Shown: positions 1-9,299, counted from the stretch's first letter. The stretch is 64,000 nucleotides of DNA from JAXMAF01 sp046350555 (GCA_046350555.1 JAXMAF010000022.1:16767-80766), one strand, 5' to 3'. Program-made: numbers and translations. Notes: generated by a model from the sequence alone, not told the origin.

Positions 1-189
1 CTGAGGACGGAGGAGGGACGCAAGAGATACAAGGAAAGGAAGCACCTCGCGGAGCCACCGATCGGATGGCTGAAGGAGGCGATGGGATTCAGGCAGTTCA
101 GTCTGCGAGGATTGAGGAAGGTGACTGGCGAGCTGAACCTCGTGACGATGGCGATGAACCTGAGACGGATGGCGACGATGGCGGTGTGA
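1..189 (+). CDS. IS transposase, C-terminal end (truncated by window edge)
   Basis: The first reading frame is open from base 1 to a TGA at 187-189 (62 residues, no start inside the window). The translation carries EPPIGWLKEAMGFRQF followed by SLRGLRKVTGELNLVTMA. This matches the closing segment of DDE transposases of the IS1182 / DDE_Tnp_1_6 type, where the last acidic residue sits in a motif like EPVFGQIKEARGFRRF and is followed by LRGLEKVRGEW. The terminal E of the DDE triad is therefore probably the E of EPPIG. I see no convincing terminal inverted repeat in the roughly 200 bases that follow, so the right end of the element is not located. Whether the copy is complete cannot be judged from this window. 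Confidence 0.75.
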   Translation: MRTEEGRKRYKERKHLAEPPIGWLKEAMGFRQFSLRGLRKVTGELNLVTMAMNLRRMATMAV

Positions 190-389
190 TCCCGAAGCGG
201 TCGCCGCAGCGCCGCGAGGAGTCCCCGATCGGGTCGACGCCGCAGTCGCGAGGGAATCGACCCACGGCGCGGGCAAGACGGTCACGGATCTCGGCTGTGA
301 CGCAAGCTCCTAGTGTTGGCCCGCCGCGCTCAATCGTCGCCTTCCGGGTGGAACGACGAATGACCGACGGCGGCGATCCGGGGTGAACC

Positions 390-761
390 ATGTCGACGAA
401 CGAACGACGCGCGGCGCGCCTGGTGGTCTTCGCACTCGCGGTGCTCCTGGCGGCGACGCTGGTGCGCCTCCAGCGACGGCCAGCGATGTGGGGCGACGGT
501 GGGGGACCCTTCGCGTCGATCGTGGACGCCCGCGTGGACATCAACGGCGCCGACGCGATGGAGCTCGCATCGCTTCCGGGGATCGGCCCGACGCTCGCCG
601 AACGGATCGTGCGCGACCGCGAGCGCCACGGGCCCTTCGCGACGCTCGACGACCTCGACCGCGTGCGGGGGGTCGGGCCCGCGCTCATCGAGCGCCTCGC
701 CGGGCGCGCCGTCGCCGGTGACGTGCATGGCGCCGACGGGATCCGCCATCCGCAGCAGTGA
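390..761 (+). CDS. ComEA-like helix-hairpin-helix protein
   Basis: A 123-residue protein with a short N-terminal membrane segment (LVVFALAVLLAATLVRL, about residues 11-27) and a tandem helix-hairpin-helix domain (about 48-110). The two hairpins are visible as ASLPGIGPTLAERIV and DRVRGVGPALIERLAG. The preceding DINGADAMEL corresponds to the usual DINTAs start of ComEA HhH domains. In the ComEA family this domain binds DNA non-specifically at the outer face of the membrane during DNA uptake. Here there is no comEC or pilus gene nearby, so a competence role is only a family inference. The ATG at 390 gives the membrane anchor a normal short N-terminus. The next gene, mfd, starts 100 bp downstream on the same strand. 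Confidence 0.85.
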   Translation: MSTNERRAARLVVFALAVLLAATLVRLQRRPAMWGDGGGPFASIVDARVDINGADAMELASLPGIGPTLAERIVRDRERHGPFATLDDLDRVRGVGPALIERLAGRAVAGDVHGADGIRHPQQ

Positions 762-861
762 GGCGGCCGGCTGCGGCCGGATGTCGACCGCCGCCGCGCC
801 GCGGACCGACGTGCGAGCGGCGCGCCGACGACCCCGGAGCCGCCGCGTACGCTCTTCTCTT

Positions 862-3800
862 ATGGGCTGGCTCGAGGCGATTGAGTCCGCCGAAGCGATC
901 TCGTCCCTGGCCACCCTCCTCGAAGGCGGGGGATCTGTCTCCGCGCACGGTGCGATCGGATCGAGCACCACGATCCTCGCCGGGGCGCTGGCGAGGCGCT
1001 TTGCACAAGGCGAGGACTCGCCGCGCGTCGAAGCAACGGGCGAGCCGCCGTCGGAACGCGCCGCGAGCGCTCCATCGCGACCGATCCTCCTCGTGCATGC
1101 CCACCTCGACGACGCGGACGAGGCGGTCGACGAGCTCAACGACCTGTTCACACGGGCCTCCGCGCCGGGCGGTGCCGGTCGGTCGGGTGACGCGCTCGAG
1201 GCCATTCGGCTTCCTGCGCTCGAGGCGCTTCCGGGCGAGACATCCGTGGCCGCCGACCTTCTCGCGGAGCGTCTCGCGGTCACGCGCCGAATGCTTGGCC
1301 ATTCCGGCGGTGGATCGGGTGGACGGCTCCGGCCGGGTCCGCCGGCCGTGCTCGTCGCGGCGATGCCGGCGCTGATGCAGGGCGTGCCGGACCCCGGGCG
1401 GCTGGAGCGGATCCTGCGCACGATCGCCCCCGGCGACCGCACCGATCCGCGCGAGCTCGCGGCGTGGCTCGAGGCGGGCGGGTACACGCGCCGCGAGGCG
1501 GTGGAAAATCCAGCCGAATTCTCGATCCGCGGCGGCATCGTCGACGTCTTCCCCGCCGGCGCGGTGTCCCGTGCGGCTCGATCTCTTCGGCGAGGAAGTC
1601 GAGCGCATCTTCGAGGTCGACCTCGCGACGATGGCCAGCGACCGTCGGCTCGATCGCGTCGAGCTCGTCGGCGCGACCGTCGAGGCCGTGCTCGCCGCCG
1701 ACGATGCCGTCCAGTTCGCCGAGCTCCTGCCGCGCGAGACGATCGTGATCCTCGCGGAGATCGCCGAGATCCTCGAGCAGGCCCGCGGGTACTTCGAGCG
1801 CGTCCGCGACGCGCGCAGCGTCGTGGCCCCGCCGCGCGTGATGCAGGCGCTGGCGCGCCGCGCCCATGCGGTGCTCGACGTGAACCAGTTCTCGGCCGGC
1901 GCCAATCCGGACCGCAGCGTGGTCGTCCCGGTCTCGGCGCTGCCGCACTTCGACGACGAGATCGCCTCGGCGCTCGCCGAGCTGGCGGCCCTGGCCGATT
2001 CGTCGGACGTCTTCGTGCTGTGCGAGAACGCCGGCGAGGCGACGCGCACCCGCGAGCTCCTGAGCGGTCCGGGCGGTGCGCCGGCGCCCGCCGCCAGCGC
2101 GTCCCGGATCGCCGTGGTCGAGCATCGACTTCATCGCGGCTTCGTCTTCGGCGAGCCGGCCTCGCGGAACGCGGCCGCGGATCCATCGAGCGCAGCGCAT
2201 TCGCCGGAGGTGTCGGTTCGAGCCGGCGCGACCGAGCCGAATCGGCGCCGTCCGCTCGTCCTCGTGCCGCAACACGAGCTGCTCCATCGATACGGCACGC
2301 GACGGCGCACACCGACGCTCGCCGGCGGCAAGGCGCGCGAGGCGTTCCTCTCCATCGCGCCGGGCGACTATGTGGTGCATCGCGAGCACGGCATCGCGAG
2401 GTTCGTCGCGCTGGGGATGCTTCCGCGGGCGGCCTCGGACCACGGCGGCCGAGCCGCGGGAGGCGAGTCGGACGGATCGCCCGACCTGGCCGGCGAGGAG
2501 GTCCTGACGCTCGAGTTCGAGGGCGGGACGCGCCTGCACGTTCCGATGGCGCGCATCGACGTCGTCCAGAAGTACATCGGCGCGGGCAACGCCAAGCCGA
2601 CCCTCTCGACCATCGGCGGTCGGCGCTGGAAGCGGCAGAAGGAGCAGGCGGAGGACGCGACGCGCGAGCTCGCCGCGGAGATGCTGCGGGTGCACGCGGC
2701 GCGCGAGGCGACGCAGGGCATCCGCTTCCCCGACGACACGCCGTGGCAGCGGGAGTTCGAGGCCGAGTTCCCCTATGACGAGACGGAGGACCAGCTCGCC
2801 GCGATCGCCGCCTCGAAGCGCGACATGTGCAGCCCCCGGCCGATGGACCGGCTGGTCTGCGGCGATGTCGGGTTCGGCAAGACGGAGGTCGCGATGCGCG
2901 CCGCCTTCAAGGCGGTCGAGCATGGGAAGCAGGTGGCGGTGCTCGTGCCGACGACCGTGCTCGCGGAGCAGCACGAGCGGACGTTCCGGGAACGGTTCCG
3001 CGCGTATCCGTTCCGCATCGAGTCGCTCAGCCGCTTCAAGACGGGGGCCGAGCAGGACCGGATCCTGCGCGAGCTCGCCGCCGGGCGCGTGGACGTCGTG
3101 ATCGGGACGCACCGGCTGCTGAGCCAGGATGTGCGCTTCGCGGATCTCGGCCTGGTCGTCGTCGACGAGGAGCAGCGCTTCGGCGTCGAGCACAAGACTC
3201 GACTGCTCCAGTTCCGGCTCACCGCCGACGTGCTGACGCTCTCGGCGACGCCCATCCCGCGCACGCTGCACATGGCGATGCTGGGGCTGCGCGACATCTC
3301 GTCGCTGACCACGCCGCCGCTCGATCGCCGCGCCATCGTCACGGAGGTCATTCCCTTCAACCCCAATCGCATCCGCCAGGCGCTGGAGCGCGAGCTCGCC
3401 CGCGAAGGCCAGGCGTTCGTGGTGCACAATCGAGTCCACGACATCCAGTCGTTCGCCGACGACATCCAGCGGCTCGTGCCGGACGCGCGGGTCATCTTCG
3501 GCCACGGGCAGATGGCGGCGAAGGAGCTCGAGGACGTGATGCTGCGGTTCATGCGGCGGCAGGCCGACGTGCTCGTCTGCACGACGATCATCGAGAGCGG
3601 CATCGACATCCCGACTGCGAACACGATGATCATCAACAACGGCCACATGTTCGGCCTGGCCGAGCTGCACCAGCTCCGCGGCCGCGTCGGCCGATCGAAG
3701 CACCGCGCGTACTGCTACCTGCTCACGCCGACGGACCGGCCGGTGACGCAGGATGCGATGAAGCGGCTGCGGGCGCTCGAGGACCACTCGATGCTCGGCG

Positions 3801-4411
3801 CGGGGTTTCGCATCGCGATGCGCGACCTGGAGATCCGCGGCGCCGGCAACCTCCTCGGCGCCGAGCAGTCCGGACACATCGCCGCGGTCGGCTACGAGAT
3901 GTACTGCCAACTGCTCGAGGAGGCGGTCGGCGAGCTCAAGCGGCAGCCGCTGCGCACGCACAGCGAGACGCAGATCGACATCGGCGTGCGCGGCGCCATC
4001 CCGCGCGGCCACGTTCCGTCGGACCAGCGCCGCATGGAGGCGTATCGACGCGCGGCCGAGGCGTCGACGCGCGAGGCGATCGCCCGGATCGAGCGCGACC
4101 TCGCCAGCGCCTACGGCGACATTCCAAGGAGCGCGCGGGCGCTGCTCGAGCTGGCCGAGCTGCGCGTCATGGCGGCCGAGCTGGGCATCAAGTCGATTGC
4201 GCGCGTCGACTCGGACATCGTCTTCCGAACGACGCGTCCCGCGGATCTGGAAGCCCGCATGAAGAACGCGCAGGGAACGCTTCGCGTCGTGGGCGTGGGA
4301 GGGGGCGCGGCGGGATCGAACGCAGGTCTGGCCGAGGTCTACTTCCGGCCGCCCAAGGCGTTCCTCGAGCCGGCGACGCTCCTCGCCGTGCTCCGGAGGC
4401 GACTGGCATGA
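862..4411 (+). CDS. mfd: Transcription-repair coupling factor Mfd (one frameshift)
   Basis: Mfd removes RNA polymerase stalled at lesions and recruits UvrA. The N-terminal UvrB-like module is read in one frame from the ATG at 862 to GGIVDVFPAGA near 1563. The frame then shifts by +1 and continues with PVRLDLFGEEVERIFEVD. One extra base around 1564-1567 restores a typical PAGAVPVRLD junction. Downstream are the RNA-polymerase-interacting domain (DYVVHREHGIARF, about residue 496), Walker A GDVGFGKTE (about 666), DEEQ (about 767), TLSATPIPRTL, GRVGRSKHR and a C-terminal TRCF domain. The total is about 1180 residues, normal for the family. Because all domains are conserved, the frameshift is probably a sequence error rather than decay. 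The stop overlaps the next start (ATGA). Confidence 0.93.
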
Positions 4412-5139
4412 TCGGTGGTGCCGCGTTCAACCTGCGCGCGTGGATCCATCGCAGCGGCGTCGCCTCGCGCCGGCGCTCCGCGGCCGACGCGAGGGCGCTG
4501 GCCGAGTGGCTCCGCGCCGGCCGTCCCGTTCCGCCGCCGCACGCGGCGAAGCAGCAGGTTGTCCGCGAGACGGCGGAGCGCCTTGGGCGGCGGATCCTGA
4601 TCGAATCGGGCACGTTCCTCGGCGACATGGTCGCGGCGATGCAGGCGAGGCCGGCTCGCGCCGGTGCGCCGGACGATGCTCCCCCGACCGGCACGTCCGG
4701 CGGGATCCACGCGTTCGATGCGATCCACACGATCGAGCTCGCGCCGCACCTGGCGGCCGCGGCGAAGCGCCACTTTCGCGGCGATGCGCGGGTCGTCGTT
4801 CACCAGGGCGACAGCGCGCTGCTCCTGCCCGAGATCCTCCGCACCATCCACGAGCCCGTCGTCTTCTGGCTCGACGGCCACTGGTCGGCCGGCGTGACGG
4901 CCCGTGGCGACCGCGACACGCCGATCCTCGCCGAGCTTGCCGCGATCTTCGCGCACCGTTGCGCGCGGGAGCATGCGATCCTCGTCGACGACGCCCGCCT
5001 CTTCGACGGCAGCAGGGACTACCCGACGATCGCCGAGATCGAGCGTCGCTGCGCCGCCGCCGGAGTCGAGGCGGTGACGGTCGTCGACGATGTGATTCGG
5101 ATCGGCGCCGCGGCGTCGGCGGTGCGCGATCGTCGGTAG
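4408..5139 (+). CDS. SAM-dependent methyltransferase-like protein
   Basis: A 243-residue protein whose ATG overlaps the mfd stop, so the two are probably co-translated. The order of elements is that of a class I Rossmann-fold methyltransferase. ESGTFLGDMVAAM (about residues 65-77) stands at the SAM-binding loop, IHTIELAPHLAAAA forms the acidic strand 2, HQGDSALLLPEIL strand 3, and VVFWLDGHWSAGV plus ILVDDARLF the later strands. The WLDGHWSAG and DDARLFDG segments resemble those of the sugar or small-molecule O-methyltransferase-like groups. The substrate cannot be read from the sequence. I am confident of the fold and weakly confident of enzymatic activity. Confidence 0.65.
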   Translation: MIGGAAFNLRAWIHRSGVASRRRSAADARALAEWLRAGRPVPPPHAAKQQVVRETAERLGRRILIESGTFLGDMVAAMQARPARAGAPDDAPPTGTSGGIHAFDAIHTIELAPHLAAAAKRHFRGDARVVVHQGDSALLLPEILRTIHEPVVFWLDGHWSAGVTARGDRDTPILAELAAIFAHRCAREHAILVDDARLFDGSRDYPTIAEIERRCAAAGVEAVTVVDDVIRIGAAASAVRDRR

Positions 5140-5380
5140 CGAGCGGGGCCCGATGCGCGAAGGGGCGCGAGACGGAAGGTCGATCCCTTCGTGGAGGCGC
5201 TGGTTGGGTTGCCTTGGATTCCGCGGTACGCTGCGCGCCGCGGCGCTCGGTTGCGGCGGTGCGGGCAAGGTGTCGTCGGACGCATGTCAATCGCATCGAG
5301 CCGGTCCGCCGCAACGGCACCATCGATGCCTGCAACGCAGGCCTGTCGTCCGGAGTCCGTCGAAGCCACCCATCGACCGC

Positions 5381-6501
5381 ATGAGCAACGTCGGCATGTT
5401 GGTCCTGGCCGCGCTGGCGGCCGCCGAGGTGGCGGCGGTGTGCTCCTGTCGTCGCTGGGTGATCGCCGCGACCGAGGAGGCGGTGGGTACGAGCGAGCTC
5501 GGTTCGCCCGCGGCGTCGAGCTCGGCGTCGAGCTCGGCGTCGAGCTCGGCGTCGAAGCCAGTCTCACCGGAGGCCGTGCGCCGCGGGGTCGTCACGGAGC
5601 GAACCCAAGGGCGAATGGCGGCGGACGAGGTCGCGAGGCGGCAGGCGCCGATCTGCGTCCTGCTGCCGCTCCTGGCCGGCGCGGCGAGAGCATCCAGCGA
5701 CGGGAGCGTCGCCTTTCAACTCGGCGTGGGCGGTGCGGCTGGTCCGGCGATGCTTCTCCGGGGCTTGGTCTCTGCGGTGGCGCTGGTCCCCGGGGCGTTC
5801 CGATCTCTCGGCGACGGCAGCGCTGGCTTCGGGCGGTCATCTTCGCCTCGATCGCCGCGGCAACCCTGATGCTGGTCGGGTCGATCGGATCGCTGTCGCT
5901 TTCGGTTGGTCAGTTGTGCCTTGCCGTGGGTGGCGTCCTGCTCTGGATCGCCGCCGAAGACGCACCCTCGGCGTCCGCACAGCCCGGGGCGTCTGGGGAG
6001 GCGTTCAGGGAGGCGTCGGGAACCGCGGCGCTCGCCGCATGGATTGCCGCTTCGTTTGCGTGCGCGGGGCTGGTCTGGATGGTGCCCGCCTCCGCGCTGG
6101 GCTGGGCCGCCGCGATCGTCATGGCCGGGGCACTCGGTCATGCCGTCGTCCTGGGCAGGCGTTGTTCGGCGCCCGGCGCGGCCGAGGGAGCCTGTCTGCT
6201 GGTGGCGCTTGCGGTCATGCTTGGCCTGGGTTGCGCGTCGACCGCCCGGCTGCTGCCGCTGGTGGTCGGCGCAGCGCGCCACCGGACCACCGGGGAGACC
6301 GCGACGCCGACCTTCATCGTGGCCAGTGGGTTGGGCGACCTGGCGATCGATGCCGGTATGCTGGCGACCGTCGGCGTGGCCGCCCTTGGCTGTGCCCTGG
6401 TCGGTGCCAAGGCGGCGCGGAGGGTCGGCTGGGCCATCGTCACGGCGGGGATCGCGATGGCGGCCCTCACGGTGCTGCGGGCGTGGCCCCTGCCGTTGTG
6501 A
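5381..6501 (+). CDS. Hypothetical multi-pass membrane protein (frameshifted)
   Basis: Reading from the ATG at 5381 gives a hydrophobic N-terminus (MLVLAALAAAEVAAV), then a serine/alanine low-complexity stretch encoded by a 12-bp tandem repeat at about 5515-5555 (units of GAGCTCGGCGTC), then two further hydrophobic segments. Around 5790-5820 the coding pattern jumps to another frame. There it continues as a basic loop (RRRQRWLRA) and at least five hydrophobic segments (for example VIFASIAAATLMLVG and LLVALAVMLGLG), ending at 6501. Charged loops alternating with membrane helices across the join argue for one original protein of about 370 residues with a small indel. I do not recognise the family, and the neighbours give no functional clue. 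Confidence 0.5.
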
Positions 6502-6616
6502 AGGTCCGATGCCGCAGGTGCCGATGTCGAGGTGGCCGCGCGGCGTCGCGCACGGTCGATGCCCGTTGGTCCCGTTCAGGTTCGCCGCTCTTCTTCGAAG
6601 GACTCAAGGAACCAGC

Positions 6617-7006
6617 ATGCTCAGCTCGAACAACCGGATGGTCCTGAACCAGACGCGCGCGTCCGTGACACACAAGTTCGTGATCAACGGACACGAGGGC
6701 TACCTGACCGTCGGGCTGTTCGAGGATGGCGAACCGGGTGAGATCTTCATCAAGATCGCCAAGGAGGGTTCGACGCTCTCCGGCCTCGTTCAGGGGTTCT
6801 GCCGGGCGTTCTCGCTCGCCCTCCAGTACGGGCTGCCGTTGCAGGCCGCGGTCGACCGATTCCGAAACATGCAGTTCGAGCCGAGCGGGCCGACCACGAA
6901 TCCAGAGATTCCCCACGCCAGCAGCATCCTCGACTACGTGGCCCGTTTTCTCGAGATCGAGTTCATCAACAAGCCCGCAGGGCGGTTGGCGAGCCATATC
7001 GCCTGA
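6617..7006 (+). CDS. Stand-alone NrdJ C-terminal (NrdJb/TSCPD-like) domain protein
   Basis: This 129-residue protein matches the C-terminal portion of adenosylcobalamin-dependent (class II) ribonucleotide reductase. Visible landmarks are SVTHKFVINGHEGYLTVGLF, GEIFIKIAKEGSTLSGL, ALQYGLPLQAAVDRFRNMQF and EPSGPTTNPEIPHASSILDY. In full-length NrdJ this region follows the catalytic barrel. Some bacteria (Pseudomonas) carry it as a separate NrdJb subunit. Here no catalytic NrdJa lies next to it, so the partner must be elsewhere, or the domain has another role. The ATG at 6617 follows AAGGA with a short spacer. The TGA stop at 7004-7006 overlaps the first bases of a dispersed repeat element. Confidence 0.8.
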   Translation: MLSSNNRMVLNQTRASVTHKFVINGHEGYLTVGLFEDGEPGEIFIKIAKEGSTLSGLVQGFCRAFSLALQYGLPLQAAVDRFRNMQFEPSGPTTNPEIPHASSILDYVARFLEIEFINKPAGRLASHIA

Positions 7007-7119
7007 CACGTCTCCCATCCCAGTCGATTCTCGCGCCCCATCCATCGCGCAACGCCGCACCGCGACGCCGTCGTGGGCGCGCGTCCGACCGGATGGGCAG
7101 CCTGCCGGAATCCGTGATA
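7005..7119 (+). repeat. Dispersed intergenic element, copy 1 (tandem with copy 2)
   Basis: A diverged copy of a family of about 107 bp seen six times in this window. It opens with GACACGTCTCCCATCCCAGT, contains TCGATTCTCGCGCCC and ends in GGAATCCGTGATAC, running directly into copy 2. Its first bases are the GA of the nrdJb-like stop codon. It carries no plausible coding content of its own. The plus orientation is defined as GATACGCGTCCC at the left and GGAATCCGTATC at the right. Confidence 0.6.
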
Positions 7120-7230
7120 CGCGTCCCCGTTGATCCTCGCGCCCAACCCGATTCCGCCGAGAGACGCCGCTGCGCGCAAGGGGTCGAACGCATGCACTCC
7201 AGCGCATGGAGGCCGACTGGCATCCGTATG
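7116..7230 (+). repeat. Dispersed intergenic element, copy 2
   Basis: Begins GATACGCGTCCCCGTTGATC, continues with CTCGCGCCCAACCCGATTCC and GGGGTCGAACGCATG, and ends in GGCATCCGTATG. It lies head-to-tail behind copy 1 in the gap between the convergent nrdJb-like and rplI genes. The ends are imperfect inverted repeats of each other (GATACGCGTCCC and, read backwards, CATACGGATGCC). Confidence 0.75.
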
Positions 7231-7369
7231 AGTCGCGCGCGGGCAGCGGCGCCCGTGGCGCGCGCACGCAAGGGGGTCCGAGTCGCGAGCGCGCGGTGAC
7301 GCCCGAATCGCGGGCAATGACGTCCGAGTCGCGCGAGCGGGGACACCCGAGTTGCGAGCGGTAGCCACG

Positions 7370-7660
7370 ACGTCCGAGCCACGGACATCCTCCGCCGTGA
7401 CGCGACGTTTCGGGTCGGCTTCGGAGCAAGATTCCGAAGGAAGACCCCGAACCAGGATTCCGAACCGAGACTCCAGAGCGAGCTTCCGAAGCAGGCGTCC
7501 GTGTCGAGCTTCCGAAGCCCGCTTCCGAAGCAGGCTTCGATGACGAGCTTCCAAAGCAAGCGTCCGAGACAAGCTTCCGAAGCAAGCCTCCGAGACAAGC
7601 TTCCGGAGCAAGCCTCCGAAGCAAGCGTCCGAGACAAGCCTCGGAAGCAAAAGCCCGATC
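7370..7660. repeat. Degenerate 15-nt tandem repeat tract
   Basis: This 660-bp gap after the dispersed elements holds no recognisable gene. Its right half is a decaying tandem repeat with a period of 15 nt built on CCGAAGCAAGC and CCGAGACAAGC, clearest between about 7470 and 7640. Because the period is a multiple of three and stops are rare, every minus-strand frame is open and reads pseudo-repeats such as SEACLGRLL. I regard these as by-products of the repeat rather than genes. The tract lies directly downstream of the rplI stop. Confidence 0.7.
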
Positions 7661-7670
7661 CGTGGCGCCG

Positions 7671-8393
7671 TCAGTTCTTTCCGGCACTCGCCGCACTCTT
7701 GGCCGGCTTGCCGGACTTCGTGGCCTCGGCGGGTGCCGTCGACTTCACGCCCTTTCCGCCACCGAATTCGGTCTTCGTGCCGCGGTCCGGCTTTCCGGTT
7801 CGTCCGCCTCGATTGGCGCCGCCAGCCTCGGCCTCACCCGCGGCGCCCGCCTTGGCTCCATCCTCCTGCGCCGTTCCGGCCTTGGCCTCGGCAGCCGCCG
7901 TCTCCGCCTCGGTCGCCTTCATCTCCTGTTCGAGCTGACGGTCGGGCTGGACGACGAGCGTGATCTCGGAGCGAAGATCCTTGTCGAGCTGGATCGGCAC
8001 GTGGTAGCTGCCAACGCGCCGGATCGGCTGACTGAGGCGCACGGCACGCGTGTCGACGCCGTAGCCCGCCTGCTGGAGCGCATCGGCGATGTCGCGCTGG
8101 CTGATCGCGCCGTAGAGCACGCCCTGGTCGTTGCAGCTCCGCACGACGGCGACGGAGACCTCGTTCATGCGGCCGATGAGCTCCTCGCGCTGCGCACGAG
8201 CCGAAGCGACCTCGGCGAGCGCCTTGGAGCGAGCTTCCTTGAGAGACTCGATCTTCTCGGGGGTTGGGAATTCGGCGAGCGCGTGGGGAAGGAGGAAGTT
8301 CCGGGCGTAGCCGGGCTTCACCTTGACCATGTCGCCGACGATGCCGAGGCTCTCGACGTTCTTGAGAAGCAGAAGTTCGATGTTGCGTGCCAT
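7671..8393 (-). CDS. rplI: Ribosomal protein bL9 with long C-terminal extension
   Basis: bL9 binds 23S rRNA and bridges the L1-stalk side of the 50S subunit. The N-terminal domain is typical (IELLLLKNVESLGIVGDMV, then VKPGYARNFLLPHALAEFPT). It is followed by the connecting helix and a C-terminal domain that ends near residue 150 (DLRSEITLVVQPD). The protein then continues for about 85 residues of Ala/Glu-rich and Lys/Gly-rich low-complexity sequence, giving 240 residues against the usual 150 or so. AAAGGA precedes the ATG by about 10 nt, with a perfect palindrome lying between them. It is the last gene of the rpsF-ssb-rplI block. Confidence 0.97.
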   Translation of the reverse strand: MARNIELLLLKNVESLGIVGDMVKVKPGYARNFLLPHALAEFPTPEKIESLKEARSKALAEVASARAQREELIGRMNEVSVAVVRSCNDQGVLYGAISQRDIADALQQAGYGVDTRAVRLSQPIRRVGSYHVPIQLDKDLRSEITLVVQPDRQLEQEMKATEAETAAAEAKAGTAQEDGAKAGAAGEAEAGGANRGGRTGKPDRGTKTEFGGGKGVKSTAPAEATKSGKPAKSAASAGKN

Positions 8394-8405
8394 GACAGCG
8401 CTGTC
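8394..8405. promoter_or_regulatory. Perfect 12-bp palindrome between SD and rplI start
   Basis: GACAGCGCTGTC is exactly self-complementary and fills the space between the AAAGGA Shine-Dalgarno sequence and the rplI ATG on the minus strand. It has no loop, so a protein-binding site or RNA dimerisation is more natural than a stable hairpin. A role in rplI translation control is speculative. Confidence 0.35.
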
Positions 8406-8473
8406 CTTTGCGTGAAGTTAGAAGCGGGACGCGCCGCCTCAGCGTGAATGGAACCACCCGTCGCGTCGCGGGC

Positions 8474-8579
8474 GATACACGTGCCAGTCGATCGTCGCAA
8501 TCGGCCCAAGACAATCTCGCAGCGAACAGCCATTGTCGGCAAGAGGCCGAATGCATGGAGGTCTGCTGGAGTCCGTATC
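8474..8579 (+). repeat. Dispersed intergenic element, copy 3
   Basis: Runs from GATACACGTGCCAGTCGATC to GGAGTCCGTATC in the ssb-rplI gap, with the internal landmark CGAATGCATGGAGGTCTGCT. On the minus strand its end supplies the GA of the ssb stop codon (TGA at 8580-8578), so the element abuts the ssb coding sequence without a gap. Confidence 0.75.
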
Positions 8580-9076
8580 AGAACGGAATGTCCTCCTCGG
8601 CGACCGGCTCGTGATGGGCCTGATGGGATTGACCGGATTGCTGTGATTCGGGCGTCGGCCGACCGCCGCGGTCCTCCCCCGAGGCGCCGCCGTACGCACT
8701 TGCGCGGCCCTCGGCGCGGGAATCGCCTCCACCGTTGGGACCGCCGCCACGGGAGTCGATGAACTGGAATCCCTCGACCACCACGCAGCTTCGATTGCTT
8801 GTTGCCCTCGCGATCCTGCCACTGGTCGAGCTTGAGTCGTCCTTCGATGAAGACCGGCCGGCCCTTGACGAGGTACTTGGCCATCACTTCGGCGGTCGCG
8901 CCCCATGCCTCGCAGTCGACGAAGGTGACTTCCTCGCGCTCCTCGCCCTGGGCGGTCTTGTAGCGCCGATTGACGGCGATGCCGATGTTCGCGACCGCGA
9001 GATTGCTGTTCGTGTGCCGCAACTCGATGTCGCGGGTGAGGTTCCCCATCAGGAGGACCTTGTTGTAGCTGGCCAT
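8578..9076 (-). CDS. ssb: Single-stranded DNA-binding protein (one frameshift)
   Basis: SSB coats single-stranded DNA in replication and repair. The N-terminal OB fold is clear: MASYNKVLLMGNLTRDIELR, ANIGIAVNRRY, EVTFVDCEAWGATAEVMAKY, GRPVFIEGRLKLDQWQDREG. After NKQSKLR the frame breaks near 8788. One extra G on the coding strand separates it from VVEGFQFIDSRGGG in the next frame, which continues through a Gly/Gln-rich linker to the classic acidic tip EEDIPF and a stop. The DIPF tail, which recruits partner proteins, shows that the second frame is the genuine C-terminus, so the intact protein is about 165 residues. The position between rpsF and rplI is the standard bacterial arrangement. The frameshift is most likely a sequence error. 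Confidence 0.93.
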
Positions 9077-9271
9077 CGTTGGCTTCCTGCCTTTCTCGAA
9101 GTGCGTTGGGTGTCGCGGGGGTGCGGAGTGAAGGTTCGTTCTCGGGTTGGGAGTGCGGCCCCGGGGGAGGACACGGGTGCGCAGCGCGGCGTTGACTGGG
9201 TGCGTCTGTCGACTCGGTGCGAACCAATGGGTGGACCGGGATGATACCCGATGGCGCGGCTCCCGCCCGAA

Positions 9272-9299
9272 AATGTATGGAATCTGTAAGGTATGCCAA
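9272..9299 (-). promoter_or_regulatory. Candidate sigma-70 promoter for ssb-rplI
   Basis: On the minus strand TTGGCA (9299-9294) is followed after 16 nt by TACATT (9277-9272), inside an unusually AT-rich patch of this GC-rich region. It points toward ssb, whose ATG lies about 190 nt downstream. The 471-bp gap between rpsF and ssb (9077-9548) holds no recognisable gene. An internal promoter would explain why ssb is set so far from rpsF. Confidence 0.45.

Noticed and set aside
862..4411. Programmed frameshifting in mfd
   Set aside because: No slippery heptamer or downstream pseudoknot is evident at 1560-1570, and Mfd is not known to use frameshifting. A one-base error is simpler.
5140..5380. 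Small open frames between the methyltransferase and the membrane protein
   Set aside because: They lack plausible starts with a Shine-Dalgarno, and their translations have no hydrophobic or conserved pattern.
6467..7696. Long minus-strand frames reading SEACLGRLL-like repeats
   Set aside because: All three frames are open because of the 15-nt repeat. None has a ribosome-binding site or a fold, and they overlap the nrdJb-like gene antisense.
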